Assembly (NCBI RefSeq): GCF_002726155.1
Contig: NZ_PBSH01000006.1
Span: 1-64,000, forward strand
Direction of reading: 5' to 3'
DNA: 64,000 nt
Origin: Alcanivorax sp.
Lineage (GTDB): Bacteria; Pseudomonadota; Gammaproteobacteria; Pseudomonadales; Alcanivoracaceae
Below, one piece after another: positions 45,501-55,532 of the stretch. Both the position numbers and the translations under genes were made by a program. How positions within the stretch are numbered: the first letter of the stretch is position 1; every line of letters starts with the position of its first letter. The notes under the pieces were generated by a model. That model searched no databases. It saw nothing but the letters and a program-made list of their open reading frames with translations, and was not told the origin of the DNA.

Positions 45501-47501
45501 ATGAAGGCTTCACTGCGATCCCTGCTGGCCCTGTCTCTGGCCAGCGGCGCCTTGCTCAGCGGCTGCGGCGGCGATGACGACAACACTTCCTCCCAACAGG
45601 ACGCCAGCCCCCGGGTGGACCTGCGTCTGATGGAAACCACCGATATCCACGCCAACGTGATGGACTACAACTACTACAGTGACAGTGTAGATAGCGGCCA
45701 CGGCCTGGTGCGCACCGCCATGCTGGTCAAGCAGGCCCGCGCCGAAATCACCTACCCGGAAAACGCTGCGTTAGTCGACAACGGTGATCTGATCCAGGGC
45801 AGCCCCATGGGCGACTGGCGCCAGGCGCAAGGGCTCACCAGCGGCGAAGTGCACCCGGTCTACAAGGTGATGAATGAAATGGCTTACGACGTGGGCAACT
45901 ACGGCAATCACGAATTCAACTACGGCCTGGATTTCCTCGCCGAAAGCGTGGACGACGCCGCCTTCCCCTACATCAGCGCCAATGTGTTCAGCGCCGACGG
46001 CAGTACCCCCTACTTCGATCAGTACAAGCTGATCACCAAGACGGTCTACGACCGAAACGGCAACCCCCACGACATAACACTGGGCTTTATCGGCTTCCTG
46101 CCGCCGCAGATCATGCAGTGGGACAAGAAGAACCTGGAAGGCAAGGTCACCGCCAAGGACATCAAGGCCACCGCGGAGTTACTGGTGCCGCAGATGAAGG
46201 CAGAAGGCGCGGACATCATCGTTGCCATTCCCCACTCCGGCATCAACACCACCGCCTACTCGGAAGAGGCCAAGGCAGAAAACAGCAGCTGGTACCTGGC
46301 GGACGTGGAGGGCATCGACGCCATCATGTTCGGCCACAGCCACCTGACCTTCCCCTCGGACAGCTTTGCCAACACCGCCAACGTAGATCTGCAAAAAGGC
46401 ACCATCAAAGGCGTGCCCTCGGTAATGCCAGGCTACTGGGGCAGCCACCTGGGCATCATCGACCTGAGCCTGGCACTCAATGAGGACGGCGAAAGCTGGA
46501 CCGTGGTGGGCAGCAAGGTGGAAGCCCGCGCCCTGGACCCGGACGGGGAGGCCGATGCCGCCCTCACCGCCCTGGTGAAGCCCGACCACGACGCCACCCT
46601 GGAATACATGGGCCAGGTGATCGGCGAATCCACCGATGACATCTTCAGCTTCCTGGCGGTGGTGAAGGATGATCCTTCCATCCAGATCGTCAGCGATGCC
46701 CAGAAAGCCTATGTGGAAGACGCTATTGTCGACACCGAGCTGGATGGCCTGCCAGTGCTATCTGCGGCGGCCCCGTTCAAGGCCTGTGACCGTGACGGGG
46801 TCTGCGCCGAGGAAAGCAGCTTCACCGTGGTGCCGGCCGGCGAGCTGCAAGTGAAGAACATTGCCGACCTGTACCTCTACCCCAACACCCTGATGGCGGT
46901 AAAAGTTACCGGTGCCGAACTGGAACAGTGGCTGGAATGTTCCGCCTCGCAATTCTTCCAGATCACGGATACTGCCAACCCGCAGGAGCTGGTGGATTTC
47001 AGTGGCTTCCCCACCTACAACTTCGATGTTATAGACGGCGTCACCTATCAGATCGATGTGACCGAACCGGCCCGCTACGATCGTGACTGCGCCAAGATCA
47101 GCGACGGCACCCGTATCGTTGACCTGCAGTTCGCAGGCGCAGCCATCGATCCGGCCCAGGAATTCCTCATCGCCAGCAACAACTACCGTGCCACCGGCGG
47201 CCACTTCGCTGGCACCGGCGGCGACCATGTGGTGATCGAGTCCCCGGACGAAAACCGCCAGGTAGTCGGCAACTACATCCAGGCCAACAGCCCGGTAACG
47301 CCCACCGCCGATAACAACTGGTCCTTCGCACCGATCCTGGGTTACAGCAGCGATCTGCAAATCGTCTTCCGGGTACCCAACACCGACCGCGCCAAAAACT
47401 TCGTGGCCGACGCAGTTGCCGGAGCCGGTGGCAGCTTTATGGCCTCCCTGCTGGATGACAGCGGCAACGAAGCCATCTACGAGCTGAACCTGCAGCCCTG
47501 A
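45501..47501 (+). CDS. 2',3'-cyclic-nucleotide 2'-phosphodiesterase/3'-nucleotidase-like lipoprotein (CpdB type)
   Basis: A 666-residue exported enzyme with lipobox LLSGC (Cys22). The metallophosphatase domain has TTDIHAN, DNGDLIQGSP, YGNHEFNYG, IPHSG and GHSH, all metal-site motifs, and the MDYNYYSD stretch typical of CpdB. The C-terminal 5'-nucleotidase domain follows (ASNNYRATGGHF). It should release nucleosides and phosphate from cyclic nucleotides and 3'-nucleotides in the periplasm or at the surface. Together with the upstream OB-fold protein this suggests scavenging of phosphorus or nucleosides from outside. Confidence 0.92.
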   Translation: MKASLRSLLALSLASGALLSGCGGDDDNTSSQQDASPRVDLRLMETTDIHANVMDYNYYSDSVDSGHGLVRTAMLVKQARAEITYPENAALVDNGDLIQGSPMGDWRQAQGLTSGEVHPVYKVMNEMAYDVGNYGNHEFNYGLDFLAESVDDAAFPYISANVFSADGSTPYFDQYKLITKTVYDRNGNPHDITLGFIGFLPPQIMQWDKKNLEGKVTAKDIKATAELLVPQMKAEGADIIVAIPHSGINTTAYSEEAKAENSSWYLADVEGIDAIMFGHSHLTFPSDSFANTANVDLQKGTIKGVPSVMPGYWGSHLGIIDLSLALNEDGESWTVVGSKVEARALDPDGEADAALTALVKPDHDATLEYMGQVIGESTDDIFSFLAVVKDDPSIQIVSDAQKAYVEDAIVDTELDGLPVLSAAAPFKACDRDGVCAEESSFTVVPAGELQVKNIADLYLYPNTLMAVKVTGAELEQWLECSASQFFQITDTANPQELVDFSGFPTYNFDVIDGVTYQIDVTEPARYDRDCAKISDGTRIVDLQFAGAAIDPAQEFLIASNNYRATGGHFAGTGGDHVVIESPDENRQVVGNYIQANSPVTPTADNNWSFAPILGYSSDLQIVFRVPNTDRAKNFVADAVAGAGGSFMASLLDDSGNEAIYELNLQP

Positions 47502-47514
47502 GACATCCCGGCCT

Positions 47515-47529
47515 GCCCACACGGTGGGC
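47515..47529. terminator. Hairpin between convergent genes
   Basis: GCCCAC and GTGGGC around ACG, with extra GGC/GCC pairing outside. No T run is present. It lies between the CpdB-like gene and the convergent ligase gene. Confidence 0.4.
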
Positions 47530-47567
47530 CGGGTTACACCACAGCCCCCGGCATACCCAAACTGCCG

Positions 47568-48419
47568 TTACGGCTCAGCCAACGGTTCGTCATGTCTTAC
47601 CCGAAGAAAACTGGCAAAGCGGGGTAATTCGTTAGCCGTTAGCCCGTAGTATTTATAGGTCACTGTCGCCCCGATCGGGGGCGGTATTTGCCGTTGCGCG
47701 TCACTGAACCCGGAGCCCAGTTTGAAACGGCGCCCGGCTTCATCCTGCACCACCAACGCCCCCAGCATGCCCCGGTACTTGCCTTTCCCTTCCGTGTGGC
47801 CAATGACTACCGCTTCCGCATCCTGGTACGTCTTCACTTTCAGAATCGCATCACTGCGGCCCGCCTGGTACAGGCTGTCCCCGTGATGCAGCATCAGCCC
47901 TTCGCCTCCCGCCGCCATGACCTTGTCCAGCCGCTGCAACAGTGCCACGTGACTGGACGCGGGCTGCTGCTCTATCACGGAAAACGTATACGCATTACTG
48001 GCTAACGCCAGCGCCTTCATTTGTTGAATGCGCTGCGAGAAAGGCGCTTCACTGGCGGGCAGATCAAACACCTTGTATCGAATCTGCCGCCACTCCTGTG
48101 CGTTGGGTTGCAATCGACGTACTGCGGCGGATACCTCCGCAAATCGCCCGTGCCCCATCCACAACTCTCCGTCCATGGGCGTATCCGGGTAACCGCGCAC
48201 AAACCAGGCCGGCGCCTTGATCACATGCCCGCCTTTGCTGATCAACTGTTCCCCATTCCAGTAGGCCCGCACCCCGTCCAGCTTTTCGCTGACCCAATAC
48301 CCCTGCAGCACCATTCCTTTCTCATAGGTCTGCGCCAGCTGCAATGCCGGTCCCTGTGCCAGGCACCACCCGGCAATCATCCACAAGCCAATAATGGCCA
48401 GCCCTTGCCTGTTCTTCAC
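47568..48419 (-). CDS. Exported ATP-dependent DNA ligase (LigE-like)
   Basis: A small ligase of 283 residues. The nucleotidyl Lys is in SEKLDGVRAYWNG (Lys46), with MDGELWMGHGRF, GEGLMLHHGD and ILKVKTYQDAEAVVIG as further motifs, then a short OB domain. An N-terminal signal (IIGLWMIAGWCLAQG) points to the periplasm, as in Lig E enzymes. Such ligases seal nicks in double-stranded DNA; the use outside the cytoplasm is debated (biofilm DNA or DNA uptake). It faces the exported CpdB-like gene and is divergent from msrAB. Confidence 0.9.
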   Translation of the reverse strand: MKNRQGLAIIGLWMIAGWCLAQGPALQLAQTYEKGMVLQGYWVSEKLDGVRAYWNGEQLISKGGHVIKAPAWFVRGYPDTPMDGELWMGHGRFAEVSAAVRRLQPNAQEWRQIRYKVFDLPASEAPFSQRIQQMKALALASNAYTFSVIEQQPASSHVALLQRLDKVMAAGGEGLMLHHGDSLYQAGRSDAILKVKTYQDAEAVVIGHTEGKGKYRGMLGALVVQDEAGRRFKLGSGFSDAQRQIPPPIGATVTYKYYGLTANELPRFASFLRVRHDEPLAEP

Positions 48420-48565
48420 GGTATCCTCCCTAGTTTATGTCAGGCTGGCACCATGACAGATTCCGGCCGCGCGCCCTGTCCGTTTGCGCATACCGGTGAT
48501 GTAAGCCATAACGGTTTGCAACAAATCGCGACCGGCTGCATCCAATAGGCAGGAGGTAAGCAATT

Positions 48566-49627
48566 ATGCGAGTTATTACATTAATGGGACTGCTGGTGAT
48601 CAGCGCACCGAGCCTGGCTGCGGAAGCCTATTTTGCCGGTGGCTGTTTCTGGTGTACCGAGTCCGATTTTGAACAACTGGATGGCGTGAGCGAAGCCATT
48701 AGTGGCTATGCCGGCGGTGACGAGGCCAACCCCAGCTATGAGCAGGTGGCATCCGGCAGCACCGGGCACACCGAGGCGGTGAAGGTGATCTACGATCCCG
48801 AGGTGGTCAGCTATGCCAATCTGGTGACCTGGTTATGGCAACACATTGATCCCACCGATGCGAACGGGCAATTTGTGGACCGTGGCACGCAGTACCGTAG
48901 CGAAATTTTTTACCAAACCGCTGACGAGAAAAAAATCGCCGAAGCGTCACGGGCCGCCCTGGAAAAAAGCGGCCGTTTCGATAAACCCATCGTTACCCAG
49001 GTCACCAAGCTGGACACTTTCTACCCGGCTGAAGACTACCATCAGGATTACTACAAAACGCATTCCATCAAGTACAAGTATTACCGCTATCGCTCCGGCC
49101 GGGACCAGTTCCTGGAGAAACACTGGGATGATCCGAGCCACCGACCCTGGCTTGAAAAAAATGTCACCCAATCATGGCAAGGGCCGGATAATTTTGAACG
49201 CCCCAGCGACAACGAACTGAAAAAATCCTTGCCGGAACTGGTCTACAAGGTCACCCGCGAAGACGCCACCGAGCGCGCCTTCCAGAACCGTTACTGGGAC
49301 AACAAGGCTGCAGGCATTTATGTGGATGTAATCAGTGGCGAACCGCTTTTTTCGTCGAAGGACAAATACAAGTCCGGCACCGGCTGGCCCAGCTTTACCC
49401 AGCCCATTGATAAATCCTTTATCACCGTGCACGAGGACAACAGCCTGTTCACCACCCGCACGGAAGTGCGCAGCCGCTATGCGGACTCTCACCTTGGCCA
49501 CGTTTTCGGTGACGGCCCTGCGCCCACCGGTAAACGCTGGTGCATGAACTCCGCCGCAATGCGGTTTGTTCCCGTCGATCAAATGGCGGAACAGGGTTAC
49601 GAGAAATACCTCTCTTTATTTGAATAA
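48566..49627 (+). CDS. msrAB: Exported methionine sulfoxide reductase MsrA-MsrB fusion
   Basis: A 353-residue fusion with a short signal peptide ([12 protein letters not shown]). The MsrA half starts with AGGCFWCTE (catalytic Cys27) and HQDYY; the MsrB half has [21 protein letters not shown] and the catalytic Cys326 in [11 protein letters not shown]. The four Zn Cys of many MsrB proteins are absent. It repairs both sulfoxide forms of Met, here probably in the periplasm. A very good ribosome site, AGGAGGT, precedes the ATG. A strong terminator follows. Confidence 0.95.
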   Translation: MRVITLMGLLVISAPSLAAEAYFAGGCFWCTESDFEQLDGVSEAISGYAGGDEANPSYEQVASGSTGHTEAVKVIYDPEVVSYANLVTWLWQHIDPTDANGQFVDRGTQYRSEIFYQTADEKKIAEASRAALEKSGRFDKPIVTQVTKLDTFYPAEDYHQDYYKTHSIKYKYYRYRSGRDQFLEKHWDDPSHRPWLEKNVTQSWQGPDNFERPSDNELKKSLPELVYKVTREDATERAFQNRYWDNKAAGIYVDVISGEPLFSSKDKYKSGTGWPSFTQPIDKSFITVHEDNSLFTTRTEVRSRYADSHLGHVFGDGPAPTGKRWCMNSAAMRFVPVDQMAEQGYEKYLSLFE

Positions 49628-49636
49628 ATGCAACGT

Positions 49637-49674
49637 AAAAAAGCGCGAACAAGCCTTTTTGTTCGCGCTTTTTT
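49637..49674. terminator. Strong bidirectional terminator
   Basis: A perfect 16-bp stem, with AAAAAAGCGCGAACAA on the left and its inverse on the right, around loop GCCTTT. A and T ends make it work on both strands, for msrAB and the convergent DUF808 gene. Confidence 0.93.
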
Positions 49675-49699
49675 ATGCCAGATTTTTTCGTTTTTCCTA

Positions 49700-50632
49700 T
49701 TACTTTTTTCTCAACTTCCCTGCCCCGGTGACCAGCAGCAACAGGACGCTTCCGGCAACAATACCCAATACCAGATTGGCCAGCATGGGCACCACAACAC
49801 TGAGCATTCCTGACAACGGCAATGACGCCATGGCGTCGTCCAGATGATGCAGGACATCGTGGCTACCCGGTAAGCCGTGAAGCAAAATACCGCCCCCTAC
49901 CAGGAACATGGCCGCCGTACCGGCGATAGAAAGAAATTTCATTAGCCGTGGCGAAAAGCCCACCAGCATTTTCCCCAGTGCTTCGCGAATTTTTCCGCCT
50001 TTCTCCCTGGCCGTTTCGATCAGGTGCAAACCCGCGTCATCCATTTTCACGATGCCGGCCACCAGGCCGTAGACGCCAATCGTCATGCCGATGGCAATAA
50101 TACTGACCACCATCACTTGCTGCGCGAAAGGTGCAGCTTGCACTGTGCCCAGGGCGATCACGATAATTTCTGCAGAAAGGATAAAATCCGTGCGCACTGC
50201 GCCTTTAATCTTGTTCTTCTCAAACGCAACCAGATCCACATTCGGATCTGCCATGGCCTTGAGTTTTTCATCATGCTTTTGGGCATCCTCTTCGCCATGG
50301 AAAAAAGTATGCGCCAGCTTTTCCACTCCTTCGTAACACAGGTAGGCCCCACCGAGCATCAGCAGCGGTGTAATCAACCAGGGCAAGAAAGCGCTGATCA
50401 ACAGCGCCGAAGGCACCAGAATAAATTTGTTACGCATGGAGCCTTTGGCTACCGCCCAGACTACCGGCAACTCACGTTCCGCACGAACCCCGGAGGTCTG
50501 CTCCGCATTCAACGCCAGATCATCCCCCAATACCCCGGCGGTTTTTTTTGCCGCCACTTTGGTCATTACCGATACATCGTCAAGCACCGCTGCGATGTCA
50601 TCGAGCAACATTAATAAACTGGTTCCAGCCAC
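49700..50632 (-). CDS. DUF808 family membrane protein (YedI-like)
   Basis: A 310-residue membrane protein that matches DUF808: it starts AGTSLLMLLDDIAAVLDDVS, continues AKKTAGVLGDDLALNA and ELPVVWAVAKGS, and has about six membrane helices. The function is unknown. The start is GTG at 50632, with AAGGA upstream. It lies 54 bp after the NhaC-type antiporter gene on the same strand and could be co-transcribed. Confidence 0.88.
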   Translation of the reverse strand: MAGTSLLMLLDDIAAVLDDVSVMTKVAAKKTAGVLGDDLALNAEQTSGVRAERELPVVWAVAKGSMRNKFILVPSALLISAFLPWLITPLLMLGGAYLCYEGVEKLAHTFFHGEEDAQKHDEKLKAMADPNVDLVAFEKNKIKGAVRTDFILSAEIIVIALGTVQAAPFAQQVMVVSIIAIGMTIGVYGLVAGIVKMDDAGLHLIETAREKGGKIREALGKMLVGFSPRLMKFLSIAGTAAMFLVGGGILLHGLPGSHDVLHHLDDAMASLPLSGMLSVVVPMLANLVLGIVAGSVLLLLVTGAGKLRKK

Positions 50633-50686
50633 GTTATCTATCCTTGTAAATGGAGTTGTGCCTCAACAATTATCTCGCCAAGACTA

Positions 50687-52051
50687 TCACGCCTCGGCGT
50701 TCTCTTTATTTGGCAGCGGCAAGCGAGGCCGGTTAATGGCGATCGCCGCGATACCGGCAATGGCCAATGCCCAGCAATAATGGATGGAACCGATCAGCGC
50801 CAGAGGGGACAGCTTGGCAATGGAGCACGCCAGCAATACCTGCGCGCCGTAGGGAATCAGTCCCTGAACCACGCAGGAAAAGATATCCAGCAAACTGGCC
50901 GAGCGACGCAGATCCACGCCGTGATCATTGGCAATGTCTCGTGCCATCTCGCCGGTGAGCACGATGGCCACGGTGTTGTTGGCCACGAACACATTGGCAA
51001 ACACCACCAGCAGCGCAATACCCACTTCACCAGCCCGCTGCAGGGGCAATCTGAGCCAGCGAGTCAGGCCGTGGATGCGCTCAATCACCCAGCGGGTGCC
51101 GCCCTGATCAGTCATCAGCCGGGACAAGCCACCAATCAGCATGGACAGCAACATGATCTCGAACATGCCTTCGAAGCCCGTGTAGATGGCTCCGTTCATG
51201 CTCGCGAGTGTGTAGTCCGGCATCATCACCATGCCGGTCACGCCTGCCGTGACGATGCCCACGATCAGTACCGCCAGCACATTCAGGCCACTGAGCGCCA
51301 GCCCGAACACCAGCAGGTAGGGCACCACCAGCGCAAACCGGAAAGGCTCCGCTTTCACCTGGTGTTCCCCCCCACCCAACACGATTAACAGCAACACGGT
51401 CAGCGCCGCCGCCGGCACGGCAATCCAGATATTCACGCGGAATTTGTCTTTCAGCGACACACCCTGGCTGCGTGTCGATGCAATGGTGGTATCGGAAATC
51501 ATCGACAGGTTATCGCCAAACATGGCACCGCCCACCACTGCACCCAGGGCCAGCGGAACGGACAGTTCCGTGGCCCCGGCGAAGCCAGCGGCAATCGGCG
51601 CGGTTGCCGCAATGGTGCCCATGGACGTGCCCATGGCGGTGGCGATAAAGGCAGAGATCAGAAACAGGGCCGGTAGCACCCACTCGGCTGGAATGATGGT
51701 CAGCCCCAGCTGTACGGTGGCCTCCACACTGCCAATGCTGTCACTGACGCTGGCAAAGGCGCCGGCAAGCAGAAACACCAGACACATAAGCAGCAGATTT
51801 GGATGGCCTATGCCTGCCAGCAACCGGTCCACGCTGGTGTTCACCCTTTGCCCGGCCAGCCGGGCCATGAGCATGGACAACACGATGGCCACCATGGCCA
51901 CCACCGGTGCCTTGATCTGGTAGAACGCGAAGTCGGTGCCGGCGGCCGTGTAGTACAGCCCGCTACCCAGGAACACCACCAGAAAGAACAGCAGCGGAAT
52001 CAGTGGCCAGGCGCGTGGAGAAGGCGCCGCTGGCGTCATGGGTTCTGTCAT
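50687..52051 (-). CDS. NhaC-type Na+/H+ antiporter
   Basis: A 454-residue inner-membrane carrier with about 11-12 helices. Features of the NhaC family include FLLAGAFASVSDSIGSVEAT, ATAMGTSMGTIAATAPIA, GGAMFGDNLSMISDTTIAS and ANNTVAIVLTGEMA. It should export Na+ (or exchange other solutes) for protons, fitting a marine host. The NhaC family includes amino-acid or organic-acid exchangers such as MleN, so the substrate is not certain. Confidence 0.87.
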   Translation of the reverse strand: MTEPMTPAAPSPRAWPLIPLLFFLVVFLGSGLYYTAAGTDFAFYQIKAPVVAMVAIVLSMLMARLAGQRVNTSVDRLLAGIGHPNLLLMCLVFLLAGAFASVSDSIGSVEATVQLGLTIIPAEWVLPALFLISAFIATAMGTSMGTIAATAPIAAGFAGATELSVPLALGAVVGGAMFGDNLSMISDTTIASTRSQGVSLKDKFRVNIWIAVPAAALTVLLLIVLGGGEHQVKAEPFRFALVVPYLLVFGLALSGLNVLAVLIVGIVTAGVTGMVMMPDYTLASMNGAIYTGFEGMFEIMLLSMLIGGLSRLMTDQGGTRWVIERIHGLTRWLRLPLQRAGEVGIALLVVFANVFVANNTVAIVLTGEMARDIANDHGVDLRRSASLLDIFSCVVQGLIPYGAQVLLACSIAKLSPLALIGSIHYCWALAIAGIAAIAINRPRLPLPNKENAEA

Positions 52052-52158
52052 GGAAGGCCCCGATCAATCAATGGTCGGCCCAGTGTAGGGACTTCCGCAT
52101 CATGACGGTAGCAAGGCAGCTCTGACCTTGCCGTAGGAGACAGCCTGCTGGCGATGAG

Positions 52159-52251
52159 AGCCGAGTTTCGAGTTGCGAGAAGCGAGTTTCGAAAGGCAAA
52201 GCCCAAAAGCCACTCGGGCCAGGTTTTCGCAACTCGAAACTCGTCACTCGC
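52159..52251. repeat. Inverted heptamer element (class B), locus 8
   Basis: Left units AGCCGAG, TTTCGAG, TTGCGAG, AAGCGAG, TTTCGAA (52159-52193); right units TTTTCGC, AACTCGA, AACTCGT, CACTCGC (52224-52251). The core has AAAGCCCAAAAG and ends CCAGG, like the core of the element at 34584-34612. It fills the gap between the carboxylase and antiporter genes. Confidence 0.7.
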
Positions 52252-52259
52252 TCCTGCCC

Positions 52260-55200
52260 CTAAAACGTATCCACAAACGGGCGACCACCATGGCGCCCTG
52301 TCTGGAATCCGGAGGCATTCAAGCCGCGCAGCAACCACTGGCGACTGTCCATGGGATCAATGACTGCATCGATTTCCAGGAAGCTGGCCATGTTCATCGC
52401 CTTGCCCTGCTGGTACGCCTTAGCCACCAGTTTGTCGAACAGCCGCTGCTGTTTTTCCGGCGTGGGCTGCGCCGCCAGCTCCTTGGCAAAGCCCAACCGC
52501 ACCGCCCCCTCCAGGCCCATGGCGCCGAACTCGGCACTGGGCCAGGCGGCGGTGAACAACGGTGAATGGAAACTGCCGGCGGCCATGGCCTGGGCGCCCA
52601 GGCCGTAGCCCTTGCGCAATACCACGGTGAAGAACGGCACCGTCAGGCTGGCGGCGGTGACGAACATGCGCGACACATGCCGCACCGTGGCTTGTTTTTC
52701 TGCTTCCGGGCCGACCATAAAGCCGGGGGTATCGCACAGGGACACCATGGGCAGACCAAAAGCCTCGCACAACTGCATAAAGCGCGCAGCCTTGTCGCCA
52801 CCCACCGCATCGACAGCCCCACCCAAATAGGCCGGGTCGTTGGCAATCAAGCCGAACGGTTTACCTTCAATGCGCACCAGCGCGGTGATCATGCCCGGCG
52901 AAAACGCCTTGCGCAGTTCCAGTACCGACCCGCTATCCGCCATGGTTTCAATTACCGCACGCATGTCATAAACACGCGTGCGTTTTTCCGGAATGCGATG
53001 GCGCAATTCACGCTGATCCGCTGCCTGCCAGTCTTTCACTGTGCCCTGGAAATAGGACAGGTACTGCTTGGCCACCGCCACCGCTTCGGCTTCATCTTTC
53101 ACCCGCACATCCACCACCCCGTTAGGGGCCTGCACACTCACTGGCCCCACCTGTTCCGGGGTAAAACGGCCCAGGCCACCGCCCTCGATCATGGCCGGCC
53201 CGGCCATACCGATGGAGGCATCCTCGGTGGCAATGATCACATCGCAGCAACCCAGCAGCGCCGCGTTACCCGCAAAGCAGCGACCGGAGCCAATACCCAC
53301 CAACGGCACCTCACCGGACAGTTTCGCCATGGCTGCAAAGGTGTGGCAGTCGAGCCCGGCCACGCCGACAAAATCCGTATCCCCGGGCCGCCCCCCTCCG
53401 CCTTCAGCAAACAGCACCAGCGGCATTTTCCATTGCCCGGCCAGCTGCAACAGACGATCGGTTTTCTTGTGGTTCATCATCCCCTGAGTGCCGGCAAACA
53501 CGGTGTAGTCGTAGCTCAAGGCCATGACACGGGCGGCCTGTTCACCAAACGGATCGGCATTGACCGTGCCGGTACCGCCGATCAGGCCATCCGCCGGACT
53601 CAGGATCTGCAGCTCTTCTGCACTGCGGCGGCGACGCTGGGCGGCCAGTGCCATGGCGCCGTATTCCTGAAAACTGTCCGCATCAAGCAGGTCATCGATA
53701 TTTTCCCGGGCGGTGCGCTTGCCCTTGCTGTGCCGCTTCTCCACCGCATGCGGACGCCCTTCGTCGCTGATCGCATGGTGTCGATCCAGTACATCAGCCA
53801 GATCCTGGCGGATATATTCCAGATCCACACTTTCTTCGGTGGCGATGGCATCGCCTTCCACCTCACCCGGCGCTACAAACAACAGCGGTGCCCCTTCACT
53901 GATAGCGTCACCCTCATTTACCGCCAGGCCCTGCACCCGGCCCGCCAACGTGGCACGCACTTCGAATTCCATCTTCATGGCTTCCAGTACGGCTACCACC
54001 TGGCCGCCCTGCACCGCCTCACCCACTTGCACCAGTAACGAGACCAGCACCCCGGTGGTAGGGCTGACCACAGCATCACAGCCGGGAGGCGTCGCCAGTG
54101 TCTGCGCTGGCGAGACAGAAGCGGTGGCAGGTTGTGCCGCTGAAGACGTTTCCGGCAATGCCGCCATCAGCTCAGACAAATGCGCTTCCACAAAACGGGT
54201 GGTGACGGTGTTAGCCTGCAGCGCATCGCTACCAAGCAACGCCTGCAACAACGGCAGATTACTTTGCACGCCGTCAATGCGGGTCTGTTTCAGGGCGCGA
54301 CGGGCGCGCTGCAGCACCGCTTCATAATTGGCACCGCTGACAATCAGTTTGGCCAGCAGGGAATCGTAGGCCGGGCTCACTGCGTAACCGGCATACCCAT
54401 AACCATCCACCCGAATGCCCGGACCATTGGCCGGCTCATAGGCCGTGAGCGTGCCCACCGCCGGCGTGGTGCTGCCGTCTGCCTTGAGGGTTTCCAGATT
54501 CAGGCGCAGCTGCACCGCCATGCCTTCACAAATCGGGGCGGTTTCCAGATTCAGATCAGCAAGACTCGCCCCCGCCGCCAGACGAATCTGCGTCTGTACC
54601 AGGTCCACCCCGGTAACCTGCTCGGTGACGGTATGCTCCACCTGCACTCGGGGGTTGGCTTCCATAAAGAAGTAGCGACCTGCGTCCGGTTCCACCAGAA
54701 ACTCAAAGGTGCCGATGCCCAGATAGTTCACCTCGGCGGCCAGGGTCAGGGCACTGTCGATAATGCGGTCGCGCAGAGCGGGGGCCAGCCCCGGCGCCGG
54801 GGCAAACTCCACCAGCTTCTGATGGCGGCGCTGCAGGGTGCAGTCGCGCCCCCACAGATGGCTCACCGCCCCGGAGCCGTCACCCAACACCTGCACTTCG
54901 ATATGCCGGGCAGCCGTGACCAGCTGCTCCACATACACCGCCTCGTTGCCGAAAGCCGCTTTCGCTTCCGATTGGCAGCGCTGATACGCCGCTTCCAATG
55001 CCGCCGGGTCAGTAACCGCTCGCATACCGCGCCCGCCACCGCCGCTCAGCGCCTTGATCATCACGCCACTGCCGTCGAGGGACGCCATAAACGTCTGAGC
55101 TTCTGTCAGCGTCACCGCCTGAGCCGTGCCCTGCACCAGCGGCACCTGACACTGTGCCGCTAACGCCCGGGCGGCCGCCTTGTCGCCAAACAGCCGCAGG

Positions 55201-55532
55201 GTCTGCGCCCCCGGCCCGATCAGGGTCAGGCCAGCCTCAGCACACAGGTCCGCAAAGTCGGCGTTCTCGGCCAGAAACCCGTAACCCGGATGGATGGCCT
55301 CACAGCCCCGCTCCCTGGCGATGGCAATCAGCTGCGCCCCATCCAGATACGCCGCCACGCCGCGCCCGGGCAACGCTACCGGGTCATCCACCTGGCGAGT
55401 GTGCAGCGATGCCTGATCATCCTCGGCAAACACCCCCACGGAACGAATCCCCAGATCCGCACAGGCATTGGCAATACGAATGGCAATCTCGCCGCGGTTG
55501 GCGATCAGGATGGCAGAAAACGGGACAGGCAC
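52260..55532 (-). CDS. Single-chain biotin-dependent acyl-CoA carboxylase
   Basis: A 1090-residue enzyme with all three parts in one chain: biotin carboxylase (about 1-445: ILIANRGEIAIR, GGGGRGMRAV, FMEANPRVQVEHTVTEQ), biotin carrier domain with the biotinyl Lys520 in EAMKM, and carboxyltransferase from about 590 to the end (GGTGTVNADPFGEQ, MMNHKKTDRL, CDTPGFMVGPEAE). The order resembles the long-chain acyl-CoA carboxylases. It should carboxylate an acyl-CoA with bicarbonate and ATP. GTG 55532 is chosen because GGAG lies just upstream; the frame runs to 55562. Confidence 0.92.
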   Translation of the reverse strand: MPVPFSAILIANRGEIAIRIANACADLGIRSVGVFAEDDQASLHTRQVDDPVALPGRGVAAYLDGAQLIAIARERGCEAIHPGYGFLAENADFADLCAEAGLTLIGPGAQTLRLFGDKAAARALAAQCQVPLVQGTAQAVTLTEAQTFMASLDGSGVMIKALSGGGGRGMRAVTDPAALEAAYQRCQSEAKAAFGNEAVYVEQLVTAARHIEVQVLGDGSGAVSHLWGRDCTLQRRHQKLVEFAPAPGLAPALRDRIIDSALTLAAEVNYLGIGTFEFLVEPDAGRYFFMEANPRVQVEHTVTEQVTGVDLVQTQIRLAAGASLADLNLETAPICEGMAVQLRLNLETLKADGSTTPAVGTLTAYEPANGPGIRVDGYGYAGYAVSPAYDSLLAKLIVSGANYEAVLQRARRALKQTRIDGVQSNLPLLQALLGSDALQANTVTTRFVEAHLSELMAALPETSSAAQPATASVSPAQTLATPPGCDAVVSPTTGVLVSLLVQVGEAVQGGQVVAVLEAMKMEFEVRATLAGRVQGLAVNEGDAISEGAPLLFVAPGEVEGDAIATEESVDLEYIRQDLADVLDRHHAISDEGRPHAVEKRHSKGKRTARENIDDLLDADSFQEYGAMALAAQRRRRSAEELQILSPADGLIGGTGTVNADPFGEQAARVMALSYDYTVFAGTQGMMNHKKTDRLLQLAGQWKMPLVLFAEGGGGRPGDTDFVGVAGLDCHTFAAMAKLSGEVPLVGIGSGRCFAGNAALLGCCDVIIATEDASIGMAGPAMIEGGGLGRFTPEQVGPVSVQAPNGVVDVRVKDEAEAVAVAKQYLSYFQGTVKDWQAADQRELRHRIPEKRTRVYDMRAVIETMADSGSVLELRKAFSPGMITALVRIEGKPFGLIANDPAYLGGAVDAVGGDKAARFMQLCEAFGLPMVSLCDTPGFMVGPEAEKQATVRHVSRMFVTAASLTVPFFTVVLRKGYGLGAQAMAAGSFHSPLFTAAWPSAEFGAMGLEGAVRLGFAKELAAQPTPEKQQRLFDKLVAKAYQQGKAMNMASFLEIDAVIDPMDSRQWLLRGLNASGFQTGRHGGRPFVDTF

